Below are positions 1 to 7,019 of a stretch of DNA of 24,252 nt, piece by piece; positions within the stretch are counted from its first letter, which is position 1, and every line of letters begins with the position of its first letter. A program made the position numbers and the translations under genes. Below the pieces are notes generated by a model, which was not told where the DNA came from, searched no databases, and saw only the letters and a list, made by a program, of their open reading frames with translations. Source of the stretch: Moraxella caviae. GTDB lineage: Bacteria; Pseudomonadota; Gammaproteobacteria; Pseudomonadales; Moraxellaceae. The DNA lies in contig NZ_MUXU01000013.1 in NCBI RefSeq assembly GCF_002014985.1, positions 1 through 24,252 on the forward strand. Direction: 5' to 3'.

Positions 1-26
1 GGTTTTGAAAATAGCCTTTATTAAAT

Positions 27-58
27 GCAAACCGCCAAACTTGCGCCAAGCGGTTTGC
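27..58 (-). terminator. Stem-loop downstream of trpE
   Basis: Perfect 9-bp inverted repeat, GCAAACCGC at 27-35 and GCGGTTTGC at 50-58, with a 14-base loop, 59 bases past the trpE stop codon. On the minus strand it is followed by an AT-rich stretch rather than a clean T-run, so it is a probable but not ideal intrinsic terminator. The rest of 1-116 shows no gene. Confidence 0.5.
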
Positions 59-116
59 TTACACTAAGCGATTTTTTGGCAGTCAGTTTTTTACACACCA
101 AAATTCGCACACCGAC

Positions 117-1637
117 TTACACATCCAATCCACGGCACGCCATTTCCACCGCCTTGACGATGGCAAGCGCTTTTTTGTTGGTTTCGTCCCACTCAGCCAC
201 AGGCACACTGTCCGCCACCACGCCTGCACCCGCCTGCACATGGATTTGCCCATCTCTCATCACCGCCGTGCGAATGGCGATGGCGGTGTCCATATTACCA
301 CCGAAGCCCAAATACCCCACCGCACCGCCAAACACCGTACGGCGCACAGGCTCTACTTCATCAATGATTTGCATGGCGCGGATTTTTGGCGCACCAGACA
401 GCGTGCCTGCTGGGAAAGTCGCACAAAACACATCAAGCGCGTCTTTGTCATCGGCAATCTCGCCTTCTACGTTACTGGCGATGTGCATGACTTGACTATA
501 ACGCTCGATGAACATCTTATCAGTAACCTTCACCGAGCCGATTTTACACACTTTGCCAATGTCATTACGCCCCAAATCAATGAGCATCAAATGCTCGGCA
601 ATTTCTTTTTGATCCGCCAAAAGCTCTGCTTCTAGCGCCAAATCTTCTGCCACATCTCGCCCACGTCTGCGTGTGCCTGCCAGCGGTCGCACGGTAACTT
701 TGCGCCCGTCTGCCGTCTTTTCAATGCGTGATAAAATCTCTGGCGATGCGCCAATGATGTGAAAATCACTCTCATCAATGCGCTCGCCTTGCACCAAAAA
801 CAAATAAGGCGATGGATTTAGATAACGCAGCGCACGATACACCGCCAGCGCATCGCCAGAAAAATCTGCTGTCAAACGCTGAGCTGGTACGACTTGCATG
901 ACATCGCCTGCCAAGATGTATTCTTTGATTTTATCCACGTCAGCGCAAAATTTTTGCTCGCCCGTTTGCGAAACAAACGCTGGCGCTTGGCGTGCCACCA
1001 CCGACAAATCAGGCTTGTGCGACAAAAGATTTTCAATCATCATCAGCTGTTTTGCCGCCTTTTTATAGCCGTCATCTTGGGCGGCGTCGGCAAACACCAC
1101 GATGGATAGCGTATGCTCTAGATTATCAAACACCACCACCTGCGTGGATAAAGTCAGCCACATATCAGGCAAATTCAGCGGATTGGCTGCGTCTGATTGC
1201 CCCACGCTCGGCTCAATCACACGAATCAAATCATAACCAAAATAGCCCACCAAACCGCCATGAAACACCGGCAAATCAGGCATAATCTCTGCGCTTGGCA
1301 CACGAAAATCCGCCATAAAATCACGCAGTGTGTCAAAAGGATTGCCTGCGTTTTTGGTAATGTGCGTGTGTCCGTGGCGATTATCCTTGATGGCAAGCTC
1401 GCCATTTTCGTACTCCAGCACCACGTCATCGCCAAGCCCAATCATCGAATAGCGCGCCCAACGCTCACCGCCCACCACCGATTCAAACAGGTATGCCGAT
1501 GGGAAAAATTTGCGCAAATTGGCAAAGACCGACACAGGCGTCTGGTCGTCCATCAAGCGTTTTTTAATCAGCGGAATGTGCGTGTAGCCTTGCGATTTTA
1601 GCGCAAGAAAATCATCTTTACTAAGCGGGCTTGCCAT
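117..1637 (-). CDS. trpE: Anthranilate synthase component I
   Basis: TrpE converts chorismate to anthranilate, the first committed step of tryptophan synthesis, using ammonia supplied by the TrpG glutaminase subunit in the cytoplasm. The 506-residue length is normal for the family. The N-terminal domain carries the LFES element near residues 50-53 that forms part of the tryptophan feedback site. The C-terminal chorismate-binding domain is intact, with AGTRRRGRD, LMLIDLGRNDIGKV, HIASNVEGE, FPAGTLSGAPKIRAM and the terminal QAGAGVVADS motif. The ATG at 1635-1637 is preceded by AAGGCAG at good spacing. The gene stands alone here: trpG, trpD and trpC are not in the window. A terminator-like hairpin lies 58-96 bases upstream of the start and could act as an attenuator. 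It could in principle be a pabB-type paralogue, but the whole-length similarity favours TrpE. Confidence 0.96.
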   Translation of the reverse strand: MASPLSKDDFLALKSQGYTHIPLIKKRLMDDQTPVSVFANLRKFFPSAYLFESVVGGERWARYSMIGLGDDVVLEYENGELAIKDNRHGHTHITKNAGNPFDTLRDFMADFRVPSAEIMPDLPVFHGGLVGYFGYDLIRVIEPSVGQSDAANPLNLPDMWLTLSTQVVVFDNLEHTLSIVVFADAAQDDGYKKAAKQLMMIENLLSHKPDLSVVARQAPAFVSQTGEQKFCADVDKIKEYILAGDVMQVVPAQRLTADFSGDALAVYRALRYLNPSPYLFLVQGERIDESDFHIIGASPEILSRIEKTADGRKVTVRPLAGTRRRGRDVAEDLALEAELLADQKEIAEHLMLIDLGRNDIGKVCKIGSVKVTDKMFIERYSQVMHIASNVEGEIADDKDALDVFCATFPAGTLSGAPKIRAMQIIDEVEPVRRTVFGGAVGYLGFGGNMDTAIAIRTAVMRDGQIHVQAGAGVVADSVPVAEWDETNKKALAIVKAVEMACRGLDV

Positions 1638-1693
1638 AATACTGCCTTGTTGTCAATTTTGTGCTAAAAATAGCAAATGATAAAATCAAAAAT

Positions 1694-1733
1694 TAAAAAA
1701 AACGGTTAGAAAATTTACAATCATCTAAACCGT
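1694..1733 (-). terminator. Terminator or attenuator-like hairpin in the trpE leader
   Basis: On the minus strand, ACGGTTTAGA (1733-1724) pairs with TCTAACCGT (1710-1702), with one bulged base, and is followed directly by a run of eight T. This is a textbook intrinsic terminator. It lies 65 bases upstream of the trpE start and about 110 bases past the rlmA stop, which has its own terminator at 1813-1829. It is therefore either a second rlmA terminator or a trpE attenuator. I found no tryptophan-rich leader peptide with a start codon. Confidence 0.6.
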
Positions 1734-1804
1734 CTAAAATAGCACAAAATCACAGATTTTAAAAGATGGTTTGCGCACGCCGCCAAATCGCCCAAGCCGC
1801 ACAA

Positions 1805-1830
1805 ATAAAAAACCGCTCATCACAAGCGGC
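1805..1830 (-). terminator. Intrinsic terminator of rlmA
   Basis: On the minus strand, CCGCT (1829-1825) pairs with AGCGG (1817-1813), extended by a G-T pair, and is followed by six T. It begins 17 bases beyond the rlmA stop codon. Confidence 0.7.
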
Positions 1831-1845
1831 TTTAAAAACAAACTT

Positions 1846-2676
1846 TCACGACTTTTGCAGCAAATACAGCATAAAACTTGCACTCGTCTTAAACTCTGCA
1901 AGCGATTTTAGCGCGGTTTTATTTTCTAGGCGCGCCTTGTAAGTATAAGGCGTCATGTCAATCAAATCGCTCAAACTTTGCCCATCAAGTGAAAGTTCGC
2001 TGTCAATTTGCCACGAATGCACAAGGCGAAATTCAGGCGCAAGCTCATCAAGAAATTTATCAGGCGAATGTGGCACCACCTGCTCAAACAACCGCTTGCG
2101 CAGCGAAAACAGATGGTTTGGCGCAGGGGTCGCCAATAAAAGATAGCCGTTCGCCTTTAACACACGGCACATTTCACGCTTGGGCAAAGGGCTAAAAAAA
2201 CTTGTACAAACATCAATGCTGCCATCCATCATCGGCAAAACTGCGCCAGTTCCCACCACCCAAGTGATGTTTGCGGTATTCTTATGCGCTTTGGCGCTCG
2301 CTTGCACGGCAGATTTGGCGATGTCCAGCCCAAAAACCATCTTGGCACACTCGGCAAGGCGCGCAGTGTAGTAGCCTTCACCGCAGCCAATATCCAGCAC
2401 GCTAAAAGGCTTAAAAAACAGCGCAGAATCGGACAATATCTCGCCAATTTTGGTACGCAGCGGCTCATAAAAACCTTGCGCCAAAAAACGTCTGCGTGCC
2501 TGCACCGACTCTGGCGTATCGCCTGCACGCTTAGAATTTTTGTGCTGGACAACGTGCAAATTGACATAGCCTTCTTTGGCGACATCATAGCTGTGCTTGC
2601 TGGCGCATTGGTAAGTTTTTGGCGTTTGAGTGCAGTTTAGCACAAGTGGCGTTTGGCAAATCGGACAGCTTAGCAT
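1846..2676 (-). CDS. rlmA: 23S rRNA (guanine-N1)-methyltransferase RlmA
   Basis: This SAM-dependent enzyme methylates N1 of guanine 745 (or 748 in the RlmA(II) branch) in helix 35 of 23S rRNA. The 276-residue protein begins with a zinc-binding segment: CPIC at residues 4-7, then the CASKH element near residues 24-28, followed by SYDVAKEGYVNL, which is characteristic of the RlmA/RrmA family. The Rossmann-fold SAM site is VLDIGCGEGYYT near residues 93-104. The start ATG at 2674-2676 lacks a strong ribosome-binding site, but the zinc motif begins at residue 4, which fixes the start. Downstream are two terminator hairpins and then trpE. The assignment is confident at family level. Whether the target is G745 or G748 cannot be read from the sequence alone. 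Confidence 0.93.
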   Translation of the reverse strand: MLSCPICQTPLVLNCTQTPKTYQCASKHSYDVAKEGYVNLHVVQHKNSKRAGDTPESVQARRRFLAQGFYEPLRTKIGEILSDSALFFKPFSVLDIGCGEGYYTARLAECAKMVFGLDIAKSAVQASAKAHKNTANITWVVGTGAVLPMMDGSIDVCTSFFSPLPKREMCRVLKANGYLLLATPAPNHLFSLRKRLFEQVVPHSPDKFLDELAPEFRLVHSWQIDSELSLDGQSLSDLIDMTPYTYKARLENKTALKSLAEFKTSASFMLYLLQKS

Positions 2677-2767
2677 GGTGGTTTTGGCGGTTGTTTTTTA
2701 AGGGTTGGTTTTTAAATGGCGTTATAAATTGGGCTTGGCGGTATTGTAAATTAGGTTGGTGTTGCAG

Positions 2768-2793
2768 GTTGGGTTGGTAAAGCATAACCCAAC
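2768..2793. repeat. Small inverted repeat, GTTGGGTT type
   Basis: GTTGGGTT (2768-2775) and AACCCAAC (2786-2793) form a perfect 8-bp stem with a 10-base loop. A related copy lies at 2944-2965, and a 12-base partial copy (GTAAGTTGGGTT) lies at 5169-5180. Similar GGGTTA/TAACCC palindromes are dispersed in many bacterial genomes. Confidence 0.65.
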
Positions 2794-2814
2794 AAAATCA
2801 AGAAGTTATCTTTA

Positions 2815-2854
2815 AAACCGTTCGTGGCGAACTTGTTAAGCCTGACGGTTTTTT
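2815..2854. terminator. Bidirectional-looking terminator between dedA and rlmA
   Basis: AAACCGT (2815-2821) pairs with ACGGTTT (2845-2851), and GTTCG/CGAAC can pair at 2820-2832. T-runs follow on both strands: six T at 2849-2854 on the plus strand and TTTT on the minus strand. It is probably the terminator for the DedA gene, which is transcribed leftward from 3642 to 2986. Confidence 0.5.
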
Positions 2855-2872
2855 AGACTCAATCTTTCACCA

Positions 2873-2903
2873 GTTCGACCCTTCGACAGGCTCAGGGCGA
2901 ACG
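2873..2903. repeat. REP-like dispersed palindrome
   Basis: GTTCG-a-CCCT at the left and AGGGCGAAC at the right form a 9-bp stem with one bulge, around a TTCGACAGGCTC loop. From memory, this TTCGACAGGCTCAGGGCGAAC element is widely dispersed in unrelated proteobacterial genomes. Confidence 0.6.
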
Positions 2904-2943
2904 GGACAGAGCTTGCAGGTTGGGTTGGCAACAGCCCGTAAGT

Positions 2944-2965
2944 TGGGTTAGCAAAGCGTAACCCA
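2944..2965. repeat. Small inverted repeat, TGGGTTA type
   Basis: TGGGTTA (2944-2950) and TAACCCA (2959-2965) form a perfect 7-bp stem, 21 bases past the DedA stop codon. It is a second member of the family seen at 2768-2793 and could help terminate the DedA transcript. Confidence 0.6.
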
Positions 2966-2985
2966 CATCTCACACGATAAACGCA

Positions 2986-3642
2986 TCATGCCTGCTTTTT
3001 CTCACGCAGCGCACGCCACACTTCCACAAGCATTGGCGCAACCGACACCACAATAATCCCAATCATAAAAAACGTGAAGTATTTTTTGACAAACGGTAAT
3101 TGCCCAAAAAAATAACCCAGCATCGTAAACGACACCACCCACAGCACCGCACCGATGATGTTGTAGCGTGCAAATTCACGATACGGCATATTGCCCATGC
3201 CGCCCACAAATGGCGCAAAAGTGCGCACAATCGGCACAAAACGGGCAATAATGATGGTGCGGCCGCCATATTTAGCGTAATATTCTTGGGTTTTTTGTAG
3301 GTAGCTTTGCTTAAAAATCTTAGAATCTGGATTGGAAAATAAGCGTCTGCCGAAATGCTTGCCAATCTCAAAATTGACAAAATCGCCGATAATCGCTGCC
3401 ACGATGAGCAGTGCCATCAAAAGCCACACATTCATCTCACCCACCGCCGCAATCGCCCCAGCGGCAAACAGCATGGAATCGCCCGGCAAAAATGGCGTAA
3501 CCACAAGCCCTGTTTCACAAAACACAATCAAAAACAAAATGGCGTAAATCCACTTGCCGTGATCATCCACCAGCTCTTGCAAGTGATCGCCAATGTGCAA
3601 GATAAAATCCACCAAGCCTAAGGCAAAATCCACAACCGACAT
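2986..3642 (-). CDS. DedA/VTT-family membrane protein
   Basis: DedA-family proteins are multi-pass inner-membrane proteins. Members take part in lipid-carrier recycling, membrane-potential maintenance and envelope homeostasis. The 218-residue protein has the expected hydrophobic segments and the conserved family motifs: [10 protein letters not shown] near residues 53-62, the amphipathic [17 protein letters not shown] region, and [25 protein letters not shown], with its paired arginines, in the second half. The ATG at 3640-3642 has AAAGGG upstream. The gene is flanked by the exchanger gene (3894-4856), from which it is separated by about 250 bases, and by the repeat-rich gap before rlmA. The exact substrate cannot be told from the sequence. 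Confidence 0.9.
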   Translation of the reverse strand: MSVVDFALGLVDFILHIGDHLQELVDDHGKWIYAILFLIVFCETGLVVTPFLPGDSMLFAAGAIAAVGEMNVWLLMALLIVAAIIGDFVNFEIGKHFGRRLFSNPDSKIFKQSYLQKTQEYYAKYGGRTIIIARFVPIVRTFAPFVGGMGNMPYREFARYNIIGAVLWVVSFTMLGYFFGQLPFVKKYFTFFMIGIIVVSVAPMLVEVWRALREKKQA

Positions 3643-3795
3643 CGCAGCCCTTTATTTTCACGCACAGTCAAATCAATTTGGCTTGGCACTGCGCCAACCA
3701 ACTTAAACAAGACTGAAATATTAAGAATAGTTAAGGTCTGCTTTTATCAAACAGACCCGTCAATCTGCGCTATTTTAGCACACTTTTAAAGTTGC

Positions 3796-3825
3796 GATGA
3801 GATTTTCGTGTTGGCACATCTCATC
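3796..3825. terminator. Stem-loop downstream of the CaCA exchanger
   Basis: GATGAGAT (3796-3803) and ATCTCATC (3818-3825) form a perfect 8-bp stem with a 14-base loop, about 70 bases past the exchanger stop codon. There is no T-run, so a termination role is only a suggestion. A second small repeat, AGTTTA/TAAACT, lies at 3841-3857. The rest of 3643-3893 shows nothing else I can support. Confidence 0.35.
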
Positions 3826-3893
3826 ACGGCTTTACTTGCAAGTTTAACTTATAAACTCAATTTGCAAACTCATCAAAACTTAGCCACCTACAA

Positions 3894-4856
3894 TTAGCTA
3901 CCCACAAACAACCACGCCGTATAGCCCACAAAAATCGTGAGCAATAAACCACCTGCGCCACGTCCGATTTTTTGACTGCCACGCAGTGCAAATAAGCACA
4001 GCACAAACAGCAATGCCGTTACCGCTGCCATCACCCACATATCACGGCTGATGACCTGCTGGGCAACGCTCATTGGTGCAATCACGGACGCTACACCTAC
4101 CACCGCCAAGGTGTTAAAAATGTTTGAGCCAATCACATTGCCAAGCGCCATTTCGTCTTCACCTTTACGCGCGGCAATGATGGACGACACCAGCTCAGGC
4201 AGGCTTGTTCCCACCGCCACAATCGTCAGCCCAATGACAAGCTCGGACAGCCCCAAAAGCTGCGCCATTTCCACTGCACCCCACACCACAAGACGTGAGC
4301 TTGCCACCAGCACCACCAAGCCGCCAATCAGCTTTATCAGCGCACGCCCCATCGGCATGGCTGGCACATCGGCTGCGTCTGTTTCCAGCGGTTGTGCTTG
4401 TGATTTGGCGCGCTTGGCAAGCCAAATTTGCGCCACCAAAAACACCGCCAGCACCGCCAGTAAAATCACGCCATCAACACGGCTGACATCGCCATCAATG
4501 AGCTGAAAAATCGCAAGCGCAGTTACGCCAAGCAAAATCAAAAAATCTGTACGCACCAAAGATTTTTGGATAAGCAGCGGACTAATAAGCGCTGTCGCCC
4601 CAAGCACCAGCGTGATATTGACAATGTTTGAGCCATAGGCATTACCAAGCGCAAGCCCCGGTGCACCATTGATGGTGGACAGTACCGACACCACAATCTC
4701 AGGCGCAGACGTACCAATGCCGATGACCAGCATACCAATCAAAAATTTCGGCATGCCAAATTTATGCGCCAACGCAGACGCACCATCAATAAAAAAATCC
4801 GCGCTATACACCAACAGCGCAATGCCAATCACGATGGCAATCAAAGCAAGTATCAT
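3894..4856 (-). CDS. yrbG: CaCA-family Ca2+/Na+ (or H+) exchanger, YrbG type
   Basis: This inner-membrane cation exchanger belongs to the Ca2+:cation antiporter superfamily. Both signature alpha repeats are present: GTSAPEIVVSVLS with GNAYGSNIVNITLVLG in the first half, and VGTSLPELVSSIIA with GNVIGSNIFNTLAVVG in the second. The acidic residue of each GTS-PE motif is part of the ion site. About ten hydrophobic segments are visible. I place the start at the ATG at 4854-4856, giving 320 residues, because the family begins directly with the first transmembrane helix (MILALIAIVIG). An in-frame ATG at 4947-4949 would add 31 non-homologous residues. Neither start has a convincing ribosome-binding site. 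The ion actually transported is not determined by sequence. Confidence 0.9.
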   Translation of the reverse strand: MILALIAIVIGIALLVYSADFFIDGASALAHKFGMPKFLIGMLVIGIGTSAPEIVVSVLSTINGAPGLALGNAYGSNIVNITLVLGATALISPLLIQKSLVRTDFLILLGVTALAIFQLIDGDVSRVDGVILLAVLAVFLVAQIWLAKRAKSQAQPLETDAADVPAMPMGRALIKLIGGLVVLVASSRLVVWGAVEMAQLLGLSELVIGLTIVAVGTSLPELVSSIIAARKGEDEMALGNVIGSNIFNTLAVVGVASVIAPMSVAQQVISRDMWVMAAVTALLFVLCLFALRGSQKIGRGAGGLLLTIFVGYTAWLFVGS

Positions 4857-5058
4857 AAGAAGTTTGGTGGTTGTTTGATGAAATTTTACTAAAATTTTGG
4901 GGCGTTCGGACAAGGCGGCTGGCATAACAAAGGCAGCAATCTTTGCCATCTTGTCAAATTTTAAACCCCTTAAAACCTTTCAAACGCCCTTGAAAAGCGC
5001 CTTATTTTATCATTTACCAACGCCACCACAAACCAAATAACTGTGTAATTTTGGTAAA

Positions 5059-5088
5059 ATTATACAAATTGACGGTAAAATCCAGCAA
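5059..5088 (-). promoter_or_regulatory. Predicted sigma70 promoter of the exchanger gene
   Basis: On the minus strand a TTGCTG -35 box (5088-5083) and a TATAAT -10 box (5064-5059) are separated by 18 bases. The predicted transcript starts about 200 bases before 4856. The -35 box abuts the pth terminator stem. Confidence 0.5.
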
Positions 5089-5115
5089 AAAACCGCCTGC
5101 AAAAACAAGCGGTTT
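5086..5115 (-). terminator. Intrinsic terminator downstream of pth
   Basis: AAACCGC (5090-5096) and GCGGTTT (5109-5115) form a perfect 7-bp stem. On the minus strand it is followed by further T residues (TTTTTTG in total). It lies about 120 bases past the pth stop codon. Confidence 0.65.
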
Positions 5116-5237
5116 GGGTTGTGAAAGCGTTTTAATGATGAATGACAGCTTGAATTAAAGGACAGATTGTAAGTTGGGTTGAGTGGAATAAAAAACCAAC
5201 AAATTCAATGATTTACCTTAAAATCAACCCTAAAAAA

Positions 5238-5816
5238 TCACGCTGGCAATTTAAAGCCATTGATTTGGCTGGTCGCCTTTGCCACATCACCTTGCATGAG
5301 TAGCTTTAGTGCGTCTGCTGCACATTCTAGCGCACCATCAATGCTCGTGCGGTCGTCTGCGCTTGGCTTTGACAGCACCCAGCCGCTCACCTTACTGGCA
5401 TGACCGGGGTGTCCAATGCCCACACGCAGCCGATAAAAATCAGCACCAATATGCGGTACAATATCACGCAGGCCATTATGTCCGCCATGTCCACCGCCTT
5501 TTTTTAGGCGGATACTGCCAGCGGCAATGTCCAGCTCATCATGCACCACCAAAATCTCATCAGGCGCGATGTTATAAAAGTTCGCCATCGGCACCACTGC
5601 CTGACCAGAGCGATTCATCAGCGTGTCAGGCTTTAATAGGCGCACATCTTGCCCAAAAATCGTACCACGCCCCACATCACCATGGAATTTTTTGTCGTGC
5701 GCCATCGTGATGCCAAATTGGCTCGCCAGCATATCCACAAACCAAAACCCAGCATTGTGGCGTGTGTCGGTGTACTGCACGCCCACATTGCCCAAGCCTA
5801 CAATCAATTTAATCAT
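5238..5816 (-). CDS. pth: Peptidyl-tRNA hydrolase
   Basis: Pth cleaves the ester bond of peptidyl-tRNAs that drop off the ribosome, recycling tRNA in the cytoplasm. It is essential in most bacteria. The 192-residue length matches the family. The signature N-terminal motif is present with Asn10 and the catalytic His20 (TRHNAGFW). GHNGLRDI and the catalytic Asp in HDELDI (near residue 93) are also present. One small oddity is GLGNVG, where the consensus has GLGNPG. The ATG at 5814-5816 is preceded by AAGAGAA. The usual ribosomal neighbour gene (rplY) is not in the window. A terminator follows at 5086-5115. Confidence 0.96.
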   Translation of the reverse strand: MIKLIVGLGNVGVQYTDTRHNAGFWFVDMLASQFGITMAHDKKFHGDVGRGTIFGQDVRLLKPDTLMNRSGQAVVPMANFYNIAPDEILVVHDELDIAAGSIRLKKGGGHGGHNGLRDIVPHIGADFYRLRVGIGHPGHASKVSGWVLSKPSADDRTSIDGALECAADALKLLMQGDVAKATSQINGFKLPA

Positions 5817-5902
5817 GCGATTCTCTTTTTGATAAAACGCCCAATCTTAGCAAGTTTGGCGGTGTTGTGCAAGGGTTTGTAAACGCAAATGCTTTGATGG
5901 GC

Positions 5903-5961
5903 AAAGTTATGGAAAAGTTATAGGCAAAGCCACAGACAAAGTTACAGACGAAGCTACGGAC
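5903..5961. repeat. Degenerate 12-bp tandem repeat at the 3' end of the 277-aa gene
   Basis: Five successive units (one of 11 bp, then four of 12 bp) match AAAGTTACAGAC: 5903-5913, 5914-5925, 5926-5937, 5938-5949 and 5950-5961. The TAG stop of the gene at 5954-5956 lies inside the last unit, so the array starts at the stop codon and runs into the intergenic space. Confidence 0.75.
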
Positions 5962-6787
5962 AAATGTTATACATATACAATGAAGTCAGCTGCTCCCTTG
6001 TCAGCTTGGCAAACAGCTGCTGCATATGATGGTGTATCGCCGCACGGTCTTGGGCGTTTTTGGCGTGCTTAAGCGCAGTGATGTCATCATACGCCACGCC
6101 CCAACGCTTTTTGAGCAGCTCTTCAGGATATTCGTACACCATACGCTTAAACTGCGGATTCAGACGCATAAACAAAGTCGGAAGCCGCTCCATGATAAAA
6201 GGCGTCATCGGATATTGCGAATGTGAATGCGCCACAAAACTGCGTGCACCCAGTTGGTTGTCGGTATCCTCTTCAATCAAGCGGTAAAATTCATCGGCAA
6301 ACGCCATATACGCCTGCCAAAAGCGTGGACTGCCCACCCAATAATTACAATACACCACCGTATCGCTATAATCAATCAAACCATCAAGCCGCACAGGAAT
6401 TTTTAGTGCGCCTAGCAGATTTTGCATGGCGTGGCTTAAGCCGTCATGGAAGCTGTCGCCTTGCGCCCATTGATTGACAAACAAATTACTCGGCGCAGTG
6501 ATGGGGTCAAACAAATAAACGTCCACCCCCCCCTGTGGATTTTGAGCGGTATGCTTGGCAATGTGTGCCTTAACTTCTTTGCCGGTCAGCCCTGTTTTTT
6601 CATAAAATTTATGACTGAGCACACCCACAAAATCGTCAAAATAATGATGATGATTTTGCCAAAGCTGACGCATCACGCCATATTCAAACCAGCGTTCTTG
6701 CGGATTGGGTGCGTTATAAACGGGGATAAACTCAGGGTCTAATTTGCTGATTTGTTCTGACGAATAATAAATTTGGAAGATGTTCAT
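5954..6787 (-). CDS. Unrecognised 277-aa protein with an in-frame poly-G tract
   Basis: I do not recognise a named family with confidence. The protein looks soluble, with no signal peptide or membrane helix, and is rich in aromatic residues and histidine (HHHYF near residues 46-50, IHHHMQQLF near the C-terminus). The segment DDFVGVLSHKFYEKTGLTGKE (residues 51-71), followed by VDVYLFDP, recalls domains attached to bacterial polysaccharide glycosyltransferases, but this is memory-based and weak. The coding strand has a run of eight G at 6533-6526, in frame, within the codons for QGGV (residues 85-88). A one-base slip there would disrupt two thirds of the protein. The ATG at 6785-6787 lacks a strong ribosome-binding site. 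The gene lies on the far side of the ars cluster from two glycan-transferase genes on the same strand. Confidence 0.8.
   Translation of the reverse strand: MNIFQIYYSSEQISKLDPEFIPVYNAPNPQERWFEYGVMRQLWQNHHHYFDDFVGVLSHKFYEKTGLTGKEVKAHIAKHTAQNPQGGVDVYLFDPITAPSNLFVNQWAQGDSFHDGLSHAMQNLLGALKIPVRLDGLIDYSDTVVYCNYWVGSPRFWQAYMAFADEFYRLIEEDTDNQLGARSFVAHSHSQYPMTPFIMERLPTLFMRLNPQFKRMVYEYPEELLKKRWGVAYDDITALKHAKNAQDRAAIHHHMQQLFAKLTREQLTSLYMYNICP
6526..6533 (-). repeat. Poly-G tract (G8) inside the 277-aa gene
   Basis: Eight consecutive C on the plus strand, read as G8 in the coding strand, at codons 85-88. The reading frame is intact in this copy, so the gene is in the ON state if the tract is phase-variable. 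Confidence 0.85.
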
Positions 6788-6863
6788 AGCGTTGGTGCGG
6801 TTTTGTACTTGACGATTGATAAAATCACTAAACGACTATTATACAAAATTTTCATATATTTAC

Positions 6864-6873
6864 ACCGCACTTT
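6864..6873 (-). other. Haemophilus-type DNA uptake sequence (Hin-USS), intergenic
   Basis: The minus strand reads AAAGTGCGGT followed by an AT-rich AAATAT segment, six bases, then ATTTT. This fits the extended Pasteurellaceae uptake consensus (core AAGTGCGGT plus two spaced AT tracts). It lies 77-86 bases upstream of the 277-aa gene. Three more copies of the 10-mer are in the window. Confidence 0.55.
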
Positions 6874-6966
6874 TTCAATGTTTGGCGAAAAAATGCGATG
6901 TAAATGCAGTTTTTAAATCATTCAAGCTGTTTTATTTAAACAGTCGCCCTTTGTTTTAGTCAAAGC

Positions 6967-7012
6967 AATTTAGCCTGAGACAAGGCAAGCCAACGAAGTA
7001 TCAGGCTAAATT
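6967..7012 (-). terminator. Stem-loop terminator of acr3
   Basis: A perfect 12-bp inverted repeat, AATTTAGCCTGA (6967-6978) and TCAGGCTAAATT (7001-7012), lies eight bases past the acr3 stop codon. The T-run is weak, but the stem strength and position fit termination of the ars transcript. The remaining part of 6788-6966 holds only the uptake-like sequence at 6864. Confidence 0.6.
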
Positions 7013-7019
7013 AAGAAGA

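Larger units (their letters stand above)
2677..2985. repeat. Repeat-filled intergenic region between rlmA and the DedA gene
   Basis: No gene is visible. The segment holds degenerate GGTTGG-rich repeats (about 2690-2780), two GGGTT-type inverted repeats (2768-2793 and 2944-2965), a terminator (2815-2854) and a dispersed REP-like palindrome (2873-2903). Each of the discrete elements is listed separately. Confidence 0.6.

Noticed and set aside
1743..1830. Possible trp leader peptide with two close Trp codons
   Set aside because: The frame with the TGG codons has no ATG, GTG or TTG start before it. The frame with an ATG has no Trp.
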